Positions 47,825 through 58,480 of a DNA stretch of 64,000 bases are shown in pieces. The notes beneath the pieces were generated by a model. It was not told the DNA's origin. It ran no database searches and saw nothing but the letters and a program-made list of their open reading frames with translations. The position numbers and the translations under genes are program-made. This DNA comes from Sarcophilus harrisii (lineage: Eukaryota > Chordata > Mammalia > Dasyuromorphia > Dasyuridae): the NCBI RefSeq assembly GCF_902635505.1, contig NC_045432.1:72795823-72859822 (forward strand). The letters are read 5' to 3'. Each line of letters starts with the position of its first letter. Position 1 is the stretch's first letter.

Positions 47825-48080
47825 TAATATTTAGCATTCCTATAGCACCTGAAGGTTTGCAAAGCACTTTACAAATATTATCTCATTTGATCCTCAGAAC
47901 AACCTTGGAAGGGAGATGCTGTTATTACCTCCATTTTATAGTTGTGGAAACTGAGGCAGAGGTGAAGTGACTGATCCAGAGTCCCACTGTTAGCAAGGCT
48001 CTGAGGCTGGATTTGAACCCAGATCTACCTGACTCCAGGTCTAGTGCTTTCTTAACCGTGGCTCTACCTGATCGTCTCAT
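47825..48080 (+). repeat. MIR-type SINE
   Basis: Full order: 'cctatagcacctgaaggttt', 'ttatctcatttgatcctcag', 'ttgtggaaactgaggcagag' and 'aggctggatttgaacccaga'. Confidence 0.75.
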
Positions 48081-48094
48081 GCTGTTACTTTAAA

Positions 48095-48960
48095 ACAAGA
48101 AGAATGTATTAAACTGCCTATCCCCTTTGACCCGGAATTACTACTTTAGGTCTGTTGCAGGAAGATCAGGAAAAATGGAAAAGAACCTACAAGTTCTAAA
48201 ATATTTATAACAGTTCTCTTTGTAGTGGCAAAAAACCTGGAAATTGTGGGGATGCCCGTCAATTAGGGAATGGCTAAACAGATTATGGTATATGTTCATG
48301 ATGGAGTGTTGCTGTGCTATAACAAATGATAAGCTCAGTGATTTTAGAAACCCATGGAGAAACCTCCATAAAATAATGAAGAGAGAAATTAGCAGAATGA
48401 AGAGAATACTGTATGCAGTAACAGGAGTATTGTTTTAAAAACAACTTTGAGCAACTTACTATGACTATTATAAATACCCAAATTAACCTCAAAGATCCCA
48501 TGAAGGAAGATGCTGCTGGGATCCAGAAAGGAATATTGTTGTGCTGGAGAAAATGATGAACTGGTTGATTTACAAAATTACTGAAAGGCTTGGATTGATG
48601 AAAGAAGATGCTGTCCACCTTCAGAGAAATAGAAGACAGGAGAAAAAAAGCATAGCATGGTCTTACGTGTACACATGTTTATGTTTATAGATACTCATGT
48701 ATATATAGTCACGCTTCATTGTGACTTTCTTTGGGGGAAAAGGGAAAACAGAATAAAAAGGAAGCAAGGAAAATCTGGGCAGCTCTGAAAACAATGTGTA
48801 ATTTTTATCGTGTAGGTTTTCTTGAAATGGAAATTGATAGTTTTATATTGAATTCTCTCTCATGGTCTTCTGTATATATGGCAGTGTCTTCCCTCCTCAT
48901 TTGGTATTTGAGTAGAACATTTTTAAAATTACCAAAAAATCACCCAACAAAGGTGATTTT
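48095..48960 (+). repeat. L1 LINE 3' UTR remnant, sense
   Basis: 'cctttgacccggaattacta', 'tgcccgtcaattagggaatg', 'aaattagcagaatgaagaga' and 'ggattgatgaaagaagatgc' are in L1 3'-end order. It is the reverse-orientation counterpart of the 145-1010 and 5510-6860 copies. Confidence 0.7.
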
Positions 48961-49476
48961 CCTGGCATCCCAGGTAACCAATCTATAGTACTGCTGAAAA
49001 CAATAAAAAACAAATGTATATGGTAATACATGCAATCGACATGAAAGTATACAGTGCGTCACCCCATAAAATACTGCGGGGATAGCATGGCTATATCATA
49101 TCTAGGCCAGAGAACACAGCTCAAAAATATGTGCACAGGCTTAATACACAACAAAGAGAAACCAGAGACAGGAAGCAGATTAAAATGCCCAAGTGAATGA
49201 AACCTCCAGTGAGATAGGTCAACTCAAACTGAAAGAGGGCCTCATCTCACCCCAGTAGAAATTCCCAGAAGTCTCTAAGGAGGCACGCTGGAAATCAGGG
49301 ACATGTTGAAGAGCAGGCTTCCTCTATGTGTCTGAAACTTCCCAATTCTCACTTTCTCTTTTCCCTTTTTGGAGTTGGTCCCCTGAAGAGAATGTTTGGC
49401 ACTATGCATTGTCCTCTCAAAGACAGAAAGAAAAATGTCTCATCTCCCACAAAGCTTTCATGCCAATTCTCATTTT

Positions 49477-49532
49477 TCTTATTCATTCATTCATTCATTT
49501 ATCTATCTATCTATCTATTTATTTATTTATTT
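49477..49532 (+). repeat. (TTCA)n(TCTA)n(TTTA)n compound tetranucleotide repeat
   Basis: Successive blocks of ttca, tcta and ttta steps, each about four to five units. Confidence 0.9.
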
Positions 49533-49534
49533 AA

Positions 49535-49700
49535 TATTTTGCCCAGTTACATGTAAAACACTGTTTACCATTTGTTTTTTTTATAACTTTTGAGTCCCAG
49601 ATTCTCTCCCTCACCCCCACCTCCAGCTCCCATTAAGAAACCACATGTGACCTTATACCAAAGATTTCCATCGAAGTCATATTGCCTCTCACTGTCTGCC
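49535..49700 (-). repeat. LINE 3'-end fragment, family uncertain
   Basis: 'gcccagttacatgtaaaaca' and 'gtcccagattctctccctca' match the tail type at 31125-31270. Confidence 0.45.
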
Positions 49701-49804
49701 TCCTTCAAGCACAGCAGCCTCGAATCGTCATCATTCTCTCTACTGATCTAGAGCTATGTTGAAGCGTCAGCATGCAGCCTGTCTCAGACTTACTGGGAAA
49801 CCGA

Positions 49805-50045
49805 GGTTATAACCATATAGAAAAATCTGCCAAATCACTAGTAATAAGAAAACACAAATGCAAATGACTCTGAGGTCTTATCTCACACCCGGCAAATTGG
49901 CAAAGATGACAAAAGATAGCAATCATCAATGTTGAAAGGAATGTTATTAAATTGGGATACTGATGCTTTGTGGGAGCTGTGAACTGATTCAACCATTCTG
50001 GTTGAATACACACACACCTCAAAATATTCATAGCAACTCTTTTTG
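49805..50045 (+). repeat. L1 LINE 3' fragment, sense
   Basis: 'gaggtcttatctcacacccg', 'gcaaattggcaaagatgaca', 'gctgtgaactgattcaacca' and 'ttctggttgaatac' correspond to the region facing 'ctctccagaatggttgg' in the antisense copies. Confidence 0.65.
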
Positions 50046-50099
50046 ACCTGCCCCCATCTTACTTATTAAAATCCTAAGTATCAAGCTGAGACCCCGATA

Positions 50100-50565
50100 C
50101 TCCTTTCTACATGAAACTTTCCCTTCTTTTCCCATTTGGAAGTTCTCTCTCCTTCTTCTGAAGCTCCATGGCACCTTGTACATCTTATGACACTTTTCAT
50201 TTTGTTAATACAAGGGAAGACTCATGTCATCAGTTCCCCTACAATACTCTCGGTTTCTCGATAACTAGAGTTGTATCTTATTTACTTCTGTATCTCCTCT
50301 CTCCCCAGCTACTAGCTCAGTGTCTGGAACTATGACAAAGCACATAGTCTGTAGTCTTGACTGCTCTTGGTATATTCTGTGATTCAGTGACCTTGGCTGT
50401 TCCCCCAACCTGGTCTATTCTCCTCTCTCCTCCTGGTCTCCCTACCTTCTTTAAATATCAGTTAAAACTTTACTTTTTTTGTGAAGACCCTTCTGATCCC
50501 CCTGAATGCTGGTGCCTTCCCTCTGCTGATTATCTCCAATTTTACTTTTCTCCATCTTGGTTCTC
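50100..50565 (+). repeat. L2 LINE 3' fragments
   Basis: 'ccatggcaccttgtacatct', 'gagttgtatcttatttactt' and 'tagctcagtgtctggaact' form one tail; 'tcagttaaaactttactttt' and 'gaagacccttctgatccccc' at 50458-50500 belong to another L2 piece. Confidence 0.6.
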
Positions 50566-50699
50566 TATAGTTGTTTACCTCGTCTTCTCTTTCCCATTCA
50601 GGAAGCCAAAGGACAAGATTTAGCAACTTATCCCATTTTCCAGCTAAGAGAAGCAAGATTTAACCAGAGAAAATGTACTATTATTTTCTTTCCACTTAT

Positions 50700-50840
50700 C
50701 AGTCAAGATTCGGAAGACTTTGTGTCTTAGGCAAATTGTTTCCCCCTTCTGGGCCTAAGTTCCTTAATTTGCAAAGTAAGGAGGTTAGATCAGATGACCT
50801 TCGAGGTTCCTTCCAATTCTAAATATGTAATTCTCTGACT
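50700..50840 (+). repeat. tRNA-type SINE fragment
   Basis: 'gtgtcttaggcaaattgttt', 'gggcctaagttccttaattt' and 'aggttccttccaattctaaa'. Confidence 0.6.
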
Positions 50841-51056
50841 TTTTCCACCCCTAAAATGTAACTAGATCACATTTCTGAAAGAGTATGGATGTGATCTAAG
50901 CTGTTAAGAGTAAGTTTACATTAATTTATTATTATTACTACTAATAATATTCATAATACTAACAGTCAACATTTGTATAACACTCTACAGATACTGATCA
51001 TTTGATTCTCACAACAACTTTGGGAGGGAGTTTATTAATCCCTACTATACAAAGAT

Positions 51057-51262
51057 AAGGGGCCGCTAGATGGCATAGTGTTGGGCCTGGAGTCAGGAAG
51101 TCTGGTCTCAGACATTTCCTTACCGTGTGACCCTGGACAAGTCGCTTCACCCTGTTGGCCTGTAAAATGAACTGAGGAGGAAACATCAAGCCAGTCCAGT
51201 ATCTTTGCTGAAAAAACCTCAGAGTCACAAAGAATTGGACGTGACCGAACAATAGCCACACT
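51057..51262 (+). repeat. Marsupial SINE with RTE-type tail, sense
   Basis: A tRNA-like head 'ggggccgctagatggcatag', 'gtgaccctggacaagtcgct' in the body, then 'ccagtccagtatctttgctg' and 'gtcacaaagaattggacgtg' with 'accgaacaat', the tail shared with RTE/BovB-class elements. It sits at the end of an old MIR (50935-51056). Confidence 0.8.
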
Positions 51263-51359
51263 TGAGGAAAAACAAAACAAAATGGCGTGAAAAAGTGGAA
51301 GAGTCATCTCTTGTTACCCAGGCACTGGTCCATTCTGATTAATGATCACTACATATGAT

Positions 51360-51540
51360 GAAATAATGGAAAGAGGACCCAGGTTCAAATCCCAGATCTG
51401 CCAAGTACTTATTATTTATGTGACATTGGGCAAATCATTTCAATTCATCGGGCCTCAGATTTCCCCTATGTCGAATGGGACTTGATCACCTCTTAAAGTC
51501 CCTTCCGGTCCAACACCTCCAATTCTATGCTCCATATATA
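51360..51540 (+). repeat. tRNA-type SINE
   Basis: 'gacccaggttcaaatcccag' (B box), 'tgacattgggcaaatcattt' and 'aaagtcccttccggtccaac'. Confidence 0.6.
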
Positions 51541-51607
51541 GTTGACTATGAAACATGTCCGAGTCTGAACAGTAAACTAAATTGCACACCTTTTTTGATG
51601 ACCAGAA

Positions 51608-51655
51608 GGTACTTTGGGATCTTGCGATAGCACAGAGCTATCCTCCCAAAGTGCC
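51608..51655 (+). other. Imperfect hairpin
   Basis: ggtactttggga (51608-51619) pairs with tcccaaagtgcc (51644-51655) with one G-U pair, and gatagc (51626-51631) pairs with gctatc (51637-51642) around a 5-nt loop. Stem of about 18 pairs with a one-sided bulge. Too short for a normal miRNA precursor. Confidence 0.55.
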
Positions 51656-52184
51656 ATTGGCATGAGGTGGAAGGAATAATAGGAAGCTCTGGCAGACAGA
51701 GAGTGAGAGAAGACGACACAAAACCCCATCCTTCATAGAGACTCTAAGCTCAGCTAGTCCAGCACTTGTAAACCATCCATCTCAGTTGAAAGAACAACCA
51801 TTGGCAGCCTTGGCTTTGTGCCAATGAAGTAAAGCTAATGAATGAGACAAGGAACCACTATCCAAGCATCAATTAACTGGCAATTCCCATAATCAATTGC
51901 CGAGTATCTCTGAGCCAAAGGAGTCCAGAACAATGCATGTCAGGGAAAAAAGTTATCCCTCACGGTACTTAACTTTGCTTATGTTACAAGTATTATGGCT
52001 ACTTATAATGAACCTCTGAGTTTTAACCAGACTTTTCAAGGGTTCTTTCTTAAATGGTTGATAAAAAGGGAAGTTGGGGATGGAAACAAAAAAAACAGCT
52101 CTTAATCGAATAGCATAAGGCTCAAGTGTTTCAAGGGTTACCTCACTTTCTTTGCTTGAGATAATAGGGAATATAGCTGACTTT

Positions 52185-52445
52185 AATTGCTAACATTTAT
52201 ATAAGGCTTACTCTGTGCCAGGCACTGTTTTGAGCACTTGAAAATTATTTACTCATTTGACTTTCACGACAATCCTGTGAGACAGATGATAGTATTATCT
52301 CCATTTTACAGGTGAGGAAACTGAGGCAAATGGGCATTGTATGACTTGTCCAGGGTCACACAACTAGTAAGCATCTGAGGCCAGATTTAAACCCGGCTCG
52401 TTCTGACTTCTATCCACCGGCATTCTATCCACTGTCAAAAGTCTC
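52185..52445 (+). repeat. MIR SINE, nearly full length
   Basis: 'gctaacatttatataaggct', 'ctgtgccaggcactgttttg', 'ttacaggtgaggaaactgag' and 'cacacaactagtaagcatct' in order. The best-preserved MIR in the window. Confidence 0.85.
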
Positions 52446-53365
52446 CCAGGTCTGGTCCATCAAGAGCGATAATAGTTAACTTCTCTTGATTAGTGCTCTC
52501 CCCAAGTGGAAGGAACTACCCTGGAAGGAGGGAGTTTCCTTTCTCTGGAAGTCTTCAGAGACTGGACTAGTTGAGAATGCTGGAGAAGGGATTCTTGTTC
52601 ACATCTGCAGAGATACCCTTTGAGATCCCTACTAACTGGGCCAACCGAGTCCTGGGACTCATTTTGGCCATGGCTGGGGTGGGAGGAAAAAAAAACCCAA
52701 CAGGTAAAAAGATATTTTCTGGTGAAGGATGTTAGCCCTGGAAGCTTCCCAGAACAGATAAAAGAGGAATGATAATATATAACCTTTCTGTGAGACATGT
52801 CCTATGGGTATTTCAGGGAGAGGGTCTGAACCTGGGATTTCACTCCTCTTCTTCAGATCAGCAAATCTTGTACTTTTTAGTCTCAGAGAGTTCCCTGGGG
52901 GGCATTGAGAAGCAAATAGATTTTGCCCATATTATTATATCCATTTTCCAGATGAGAAATAAAAGGTTTTCCTATGGTTGCTGGGAAGGCTCACTTAAAC
53001 ACGGGGTACCTTAGCCACAGGGTTTACCTATATAGTTTTTGCAGGTTTATAATTCAACTCTGTGGTAGCAGGGCCCCTCAGGAAAAGGGACATGTTTAAC
53101 CCCCATCACTTATATTCCTAATATAGGACTCTCTTTTTGCTGCATTTCAGCCTCTCCCTTATCCCTTATCTCCAAAGCCCTTCCTCTTGGCCCAGGAGCT
53201 CTGACTTCTAAGGCTGACTTTAGATACTGCCCTTCCTGGTGCCTCATGACTCCCCTAAGGGACCCTGGAACCTCCCACCCTTCCCTCCAGGGAATGAGAC
53301 TGTGTACACATCTAACCACCATCAGCTTTGTTTTTTTCTAGACCTGTTTGCTCTCCCTTTTCAAG

Positions 53366-53396
53366 GGTGTGTGCGTGTGTGTGTGTGTGTGTGTGT
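53366..53396 (+). repeat. (TG)n microsatellite
   Basis: About 15 GT units with one gc interruption near the start. Confidence 0.9.
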
Positions 53397-53569
53397 AAGC
53401 CATAAAGTCAGCTTTTATGTCAACAGGCCACCAGTTACAAGAGTACTCACTTATATATGATTAAGGAGACACTGTGGTCCCAAATGTGATGCTAGTAAAG
53501 ATAGTTCTACCTTTTATGGGGCCATGTCTTTAATGAAGTCTTCATTGTTTAACAGGTTAAATATTAAGT

Positions 53570-53640
53570 GTGTCAGATACTTTGTTAATCACGTGGGACA
53601 CAAAGACAGAAATTCCTACTCTCAAAGAGCTGATGTTTTG
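53570..53640 (+). repeat. L2-like fragment
   Basis: 'gtgtcagatactttgttaat', 'gggacacaaagacagaaatt' and 'ctctcaaagagctgatgttt'. Confidence 0.5.
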
Positions 53641-53826
53641 TTGTCACCATTTTTGTTGCGGTTCGGTCATTTCACCTGACTCTTAGTTATCCCATTTGGG
53701 GTTTTCTTACCAAAGATACCTGAATACTTTACCATTTCCTTCTCCAGCTCATTTTACAGAGGAGGAAACTGAGGCAAACAGTGTAAATGACTTGCCTAGG
53801 GTCACATAGCTAGGAGGTTTTCTCAA
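53640..53826 (-). repeat. Marsupial SINE with RTE-type tail, antisense
   Basis: 'tcggtcatttcacctgactc', 'ccatttggggttttcttacc', 'ccatttccttctccagctca' and 'gacttgcctagggtcacata' are the reverse complement of the family at 51057-51262. Confidence 0.8.
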
Positions 53827-53954
53827 GAAACACATTTTCTCCAAAGTTTGCTTATGTTAGTTATGATATCACTTTGGCCCATCACACACAAGATGACTCG
53901 ATGTTCTTCAGGGCACTATCACCAACTCTGAGTCGTGGGGCATATTTATAAATG

Positions 53955-54140
53955 AAGCTGAAAGAGTCCCAGAGTCAGAACTGGAAGGGATTTTGGTAAA
54001 TTCCCAAGTTCAAGCCATCTTTTTACAGAGGAGGAAACGGAAGCAAAGTTCTTAATCAAGGTCACATGGCAAATCAATGACGGATCCCTGCTTAGATCTT
54101 GGATCTTTTAAAGCTCCTCCCCAGTGCCTTTTCTACTAGT
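53955..54140 (+). repeat. MIR3-like marsupial SINE
   Basis: 'gagtcagaactggaagggat', 'ttttacagaggaggaaacgg' and 'caaggtcacatggcaaatca'. Confidence 0.6.
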
Positions 54141-54839
54141 TTACACTAGCTCTCTTTAATGGAGAAAAATAAAAATGAGGCTAAAATCTATTAAGCATTG
54201 TACTCAAAATAAATGAAAAATAGTGTATTAGATCTGTAACATTGGAAGGAAGAGACTGAAATGTCTGCTTTTCTATTTGGAGTTCACATTCAAGGGTTGA
54301 GCCACTCTGTGATCTCTCATTTCCCCCTTGTGGGTGAGAATTTTTAAGTCCCCACCACTTGGGCTATGTCTACACAACTCTAGAAAACTCAATTTAAGCC
54401 ACCGAAATAAAACTGATTGAATGACTTGATGTCCACAAAATGACCGAGGGATTGGTGTTTTCCTGCCCCTCACCATTATCTATCTTGTCTTCATCTAGAT
54501 ATCAGTTCTGTCTGTGCCCAAGAGCGTAAGATGCAGATGGAAAATATCCCATTTCTCCTTTGGTGAATTCCATCCCTAAGTCTTCCTCGTCCCTAATACT
54601 CTAAGATGGCCCTATATTGATTCAATTTCTCCCCAGCTTTTTCAAGAATGGGTGACAATGGGGCTTCAAGCCAGGAAAGGATAGGAAAAGTTTCCAAAAG
54701 TGTCAACACATTTCAATCAAATACAAGAATCTCTGTCGAGTAATTCATTGGATCAGGGGTTAAATAAGCTGTTTCTAAGGTATAGGCAAAGACAAAGGAT
54801 AAAACTGTTTCCTGCCTCTCCACAGATGTCCCCTGTAGC

Positions 54840-55330
54840 CAAGATTCAATTTTTTTAAAAATTTGAATCAATAAAGCCAATGTTGAATTAAGGGCTATTT
54901 CCTTTCATTAGAATAGTGCTGCCCAACTGTTTTTTGTCAATTAAAAAAAGAATATAAAGCTGTGAGTCTGGTTAAAAATCAGAAGCTCTGAAGCAAGGCT
55001 CATTATGCACATAAGTGCCTATAATTCACAAATCTGAAAGGCATTAGCATTGCTGAAACACACACACATCCAGCTATCAAAAGCGCACCACTTAAAACAG
55101 AGTCATCCGCATGCCCGCATTATCATTCTGCAGGTTGCTTTTAAACAGACAAAGCCATTTTAGAAAACACGCAAAGAATGGTGGCAGTTGCTATGGGTCT
55201 ATAGAGGCTTGTCTTGAGCCAGGGAAAAGCTAATGTTCTTCTTAGAAAAACATGCCGCCTCCCCCCAATTAGGCCATTCCTTTCCAGTTTCTACAAGGGT
55301 CTCCAGAAGATAGTTTATAATATTTCTTTC
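54840..55330. other. Unique AT-rich sequence between repeats
   Basis: No repeat family, simple sequence or open frame is recognised here, unlike its surroundings. It holds 'ggcattagcattgctgaaac' and 'gcccgcattatcattctgca'. It may be a conserved non-coding element of the PLP1-RAB9B interval; only alignment can say. Confidence 0.35.
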
Positions 55331-55482
55331 AGCAAATGTTGCTAGTCTCTCTCCTTATCACCATTTGTACCCTGGAGGAGGAGGAGGTGGAGGAAGAAAT
55401 AAAAAGATCAGAATGTAAGGCAAGCCAGGCCTCTGAGTTGGTCAAAGGAAACATTAACGAGTGCCCATCCTTTGGCATAGAG

Positions 55483-55654
55483 CAGGGCTTCTTCAGTTTT
55501 TTCCATTCATGACCCCTTTTTGCCTGATAAATTTTTGCATGACCCTGGTAAAATAGATACACAAATCAAACATTTACTGAGGAAGTCAGAATTTCATGAC
55601 CCCACATTCAGTATAAGATCCCATAGGGGGTCATAGGCAGTTTAAGAAGCTAGG
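55483..55654 (+). mobile_element. Non-autonomous hAT-like DNA transposon (MITE), 172 bp
   Basis: It starts cagggcttcttcagtttttt and ends with the imperfect inverse cagtttaagaagctaggg, terminal inverted repeats of CAGGGCTTCTT type. Inside, a second inverted theme (catgacccc near 55508, ggggtcatag near 55628) is seen. Flanks gcatagag (55475-55482) and gcgtagat (55655-55662) agree at 6 of 8 positions, an old 8-bp target duplication as expected for hAT. No coding capacity. Confidence 0.7.
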
Positions 55655-56009
55655 GCGTAGATGATGAAATGGAACGATTTAGCTAACAAATCTAACAATA
55701 TTGTGAAATGGAGCAATTTTTTTCTTTATCAAATGCAGTTAGTTTTTTGCTGGAGGCAGTCAGGAAGAAGAGACAGTGTGGTGGAGTACAGTGGTTAATC
55801 TCAAATAGAAAGGGAAGCCATTAAATGGTCCAGAAGGTTCTCTGAATCCCACATGTTGATTTAATTTTAAAATGTAATATTATCTATGTTTAGTATTTTG
55901 AAATTTTATTTTGTTAAATGTTTTTCAGTTATGTTTTGATCTGATTCCGGTCTCACTTGGGAGAAGCATGTGACCCATAAGGGCTATGTTTGATGCTTCT
56001 GGTGTCCAG

Positions 56010-56180
56010 AGAGAGCGTTGGGGTATGAATCAGGAACACCTGACTTCAAAACCTGACTCAGACACTACTAGTCTAGGTGACTGGGAGTCATTTAACCTGT
56101 CTCAGCCTCAGTTTCCTCATCTGTAAAATGATGTTAATAATAGCACCAACCTCACAGTATTGTTGTTAGGCTCAAATGAC

Positions 56181-56233
<53 letters not shown>

Positions 56234-56290
56234 CTTTGTAAATCTTAACATGTGGCATAAATATTAACTAGTATTATTATTAGGATTTAA
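56010..56290 (+). repeat. tRNA/MIR-type SINE holding a (TA)n expansion
   Basis: 'cctgacttcaaaacctgact', 'gcctcagtttcctcatctgt', 'ttgttgttaggctcaaatga' then (AT)n at 56181-56230 and 'gtgctttgtaaatcttaaca'. The microsatellite grew inside the SINE. Confidence 0.7.
56181..56230 (+). repeat. (AT)25 microsatellite
   Basis: Fifty nt of pure AT alternation. Confidence 0.95.
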
Positions 56291-56319
56291 AGTGTTCTAC
56301 AGTGAATACAGATCACTTA

Positions 56320-56475
56320 AAAATTTTTTTTTTGGTGAGGCAATTGGGGTTAAGTGACTTAGCAAGGATCACACGGCTAGAAAGTGTTAAATATCTGAGA
56401 TCCCATTTGAACTCAGGTGCCCCTGACTCCAGGGTGGGTGTTCTACTCATTATACCATCTAGCTGACCCTCAGGT
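56320..56475 (-). repeat. tRNA-derived marsupial SINE (WSINE1/SINE1 type), antisense
   Basis: Poly-T head, then 'gaggcaattggggttaagtg', 'gatcacacggctagaaagtg' and 'cattataccatctagctgac', the reverse complement of the family at 9815-9995. More diverged. Confidence 0.8.
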
Positions 56476-56574
56476 CACTTTTCAACAAAGGGGAAGAAAA
56501 CTCAGGTGCTAATCTCTGCTATTCTGGTAATCTATGAAGCCCACTTGAATTATTCTGATAATTTTAATAGAGGT

Positions 56575-56795
56575 AATGAGGTGTAATGGGTAGAGCTGAC
56601 CCTGAATCAAGGAAGACCTGATCTGAAGTCCCACTTTGGAGACATTTCTTGGTCAACTCCATCTTTCATTGTTGATAGTTCTAGGTAACTAAGACTCTAA
56701 GTTGCAAAGAAGGTGATGACAACTTGCCTTGGACAGGAAGTTGACACCTGAGTCATCTATTCCTATGAAATCACAGATCCAGTCCCCATCACTCT
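56575..56795 (+). repeat. Marsupial SINE, tRNA-headed
   Basis: 'ggtgtaatgggtagagctga', 'caaggaagacctgatctgaa', 'aagttgcaaagaaggtgatg' and 'cctatgaaatcacagatcca', recognised as a marsupial SINE by text; subfamily not named. Confidence 0.55.
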
Positions 56796-57164
56796 CCTAA
56801 TAAAAGTAAGGGGTCTTCCTCAGCTGCCCACTCCCCAGTTATCCAGGTTAGGACCTTGGTTCTCCATTCTGTGTAAGGGGAAAAAACAACACAGCACTGA
56901 AAAAAGATGATTGATTTCATAGGACCCACCTTTAGACAAGACTAAGCTTAAACTGTTTTTGTTTTTTTAGTGAGAAGGCCTTTTTCTGAAAAACTCTAGA
57001 GAACGATTTCATAAAAGGGCAACTGCTAAGTGAGGTGAGGGTTTGGGGGTTTTGTTGTTTTAACATCAGGCCCCACTTTATACATTCAATGATTTGTCCT
57101 CAGTTTTCAAAATAAACCAAAATAAAAGTTTTCATCGGCAAGGAAGACACTATACAAGATTTCC

Positions 57165-57370
57165 ATGGTCTTAAGTGATCAGTTTTCATGCTGGAAGGGA
57201 CCTTAGTGATCATGAGTTCAACTTTTCCATCTTGCAGAGGAGACAGATCACCCAAGAGATGGAATGACATTCTCAGGATCTCACAGTCAGTGACTACTCC
57301 AATATTCAAACCCAGATTTCTTGCTGACTCCAAGTCCAATGTCCTTTCCACTACCCCCAAACTAAACAGG
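57165..57370 (+). repeat. MIR3-like marsupial SINE
   Basis: 'catgctggaagggaccttag', 'tcttgcagaggagacagatc' and 'gctgactccaagtccaatgt'. Confidence 0.6.
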
Positions 57371-58289
57371 GATGCGGCTGTAACCTCGCAGTTAAATACA
57401 TTCTTTGTGTTGTTCAAGAGAAAATCTCTGCTTTCAGGATTTATTCTTATGTATATTGGTTTTCTTGAGGTTCTAAGGAGATAGAGGGAAATTTCTGATT
57501 TGACATAGAAACTCAGGGTTTCCCTAGACCAGTCTCCTCTAAGTCATTAGCACCTAGCAATAAATCTGGAAGACCTGGCCAATGAGTGTTAGTCAATGGA
57601 AAGGAGAAAGGAAATATAGAAGTACTGGTAGAGACAGATTCCCCAGTGGTGAACAGAAATAACTTTAAGGAAGAGCAGGTAACCTTTTAAATTAGACAGA
57701 ATGACTGTTTGAAAGCCTCTTCTAGGTTCTGTGTATTTACTCCTAGAAGATGGCTTAAGCCTTAGCCAGAAGTAAAAAATGAGAGAGGAATTTCCGAGAT
57801 GGCTCCAATTCCAAGTTTTTCTAGGCCAAGGTCACTCTCGGCGTCAGAGCTGTGCGAAGAACGGACACCAAGTTCCCTGGAGTTGTGCTATCCACAGATG
57901 TTCTCGGAGCGGACACCCACATTTAGGATCCTATTAGGAGGAATGAACAAACATTTTTTATGTCTTGTGAAAATTTATTTTGATCTAAGAAATTGGGATT
58001 GATCTAAACATTCCTCACTGCTGCCTCTTGGAACTGATTTATTAGGTAGAAAGAGTTAACCCCTATTCTCAGTTGCAAGGATGATTACATTGGAAACTGC
58101 TCTTGTTGGCAGAATCCGGTCTTCTGCGAGGTTTCAATTGCCAGGAAGATAAAAGACTTTCACAGAAAGATATGTAGTGTGGCTAAATTATCTACCGTAC
58201 TGGGATTCGTGTCCTGAAGGGAGATGGGATGTAATTTTTAAAGTCACTAGCAAGTACAAAATGTTTTGATGTAGTTATCTTTAGAGACA

Positions 58290-58480
58290 CAAAAATGCAG
58301 AATCATACATTTCTGGATGGAATGAACCTTGGAAAGGTTATGTAGTCTGACCCCCTCATTTTTTAGAGAACACATAGGCCTTAAGAGGCAATTTGATATA
58401 TCCAAGGTCACATAGTTAGTAAATGGCAGTAGTGAGATTTAAAGCCAGGTCCTCTGACTCCCAATCTAGCAGTCAAAGGC
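58290..58480 (+). repeat. MIR3-like marsupial SINE (its 3' half is in the inverted repeat)
   Basis: 'aatgcagaatcatacatttc', 'ggatggaatgaaccttgg', 'gtagtctgaccccctcattt' and 'aggtcctctgactcccaatc'. Bases from about 58384 on form the outer part of the left arm of the inverted repeat. Confidence 0.65.
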
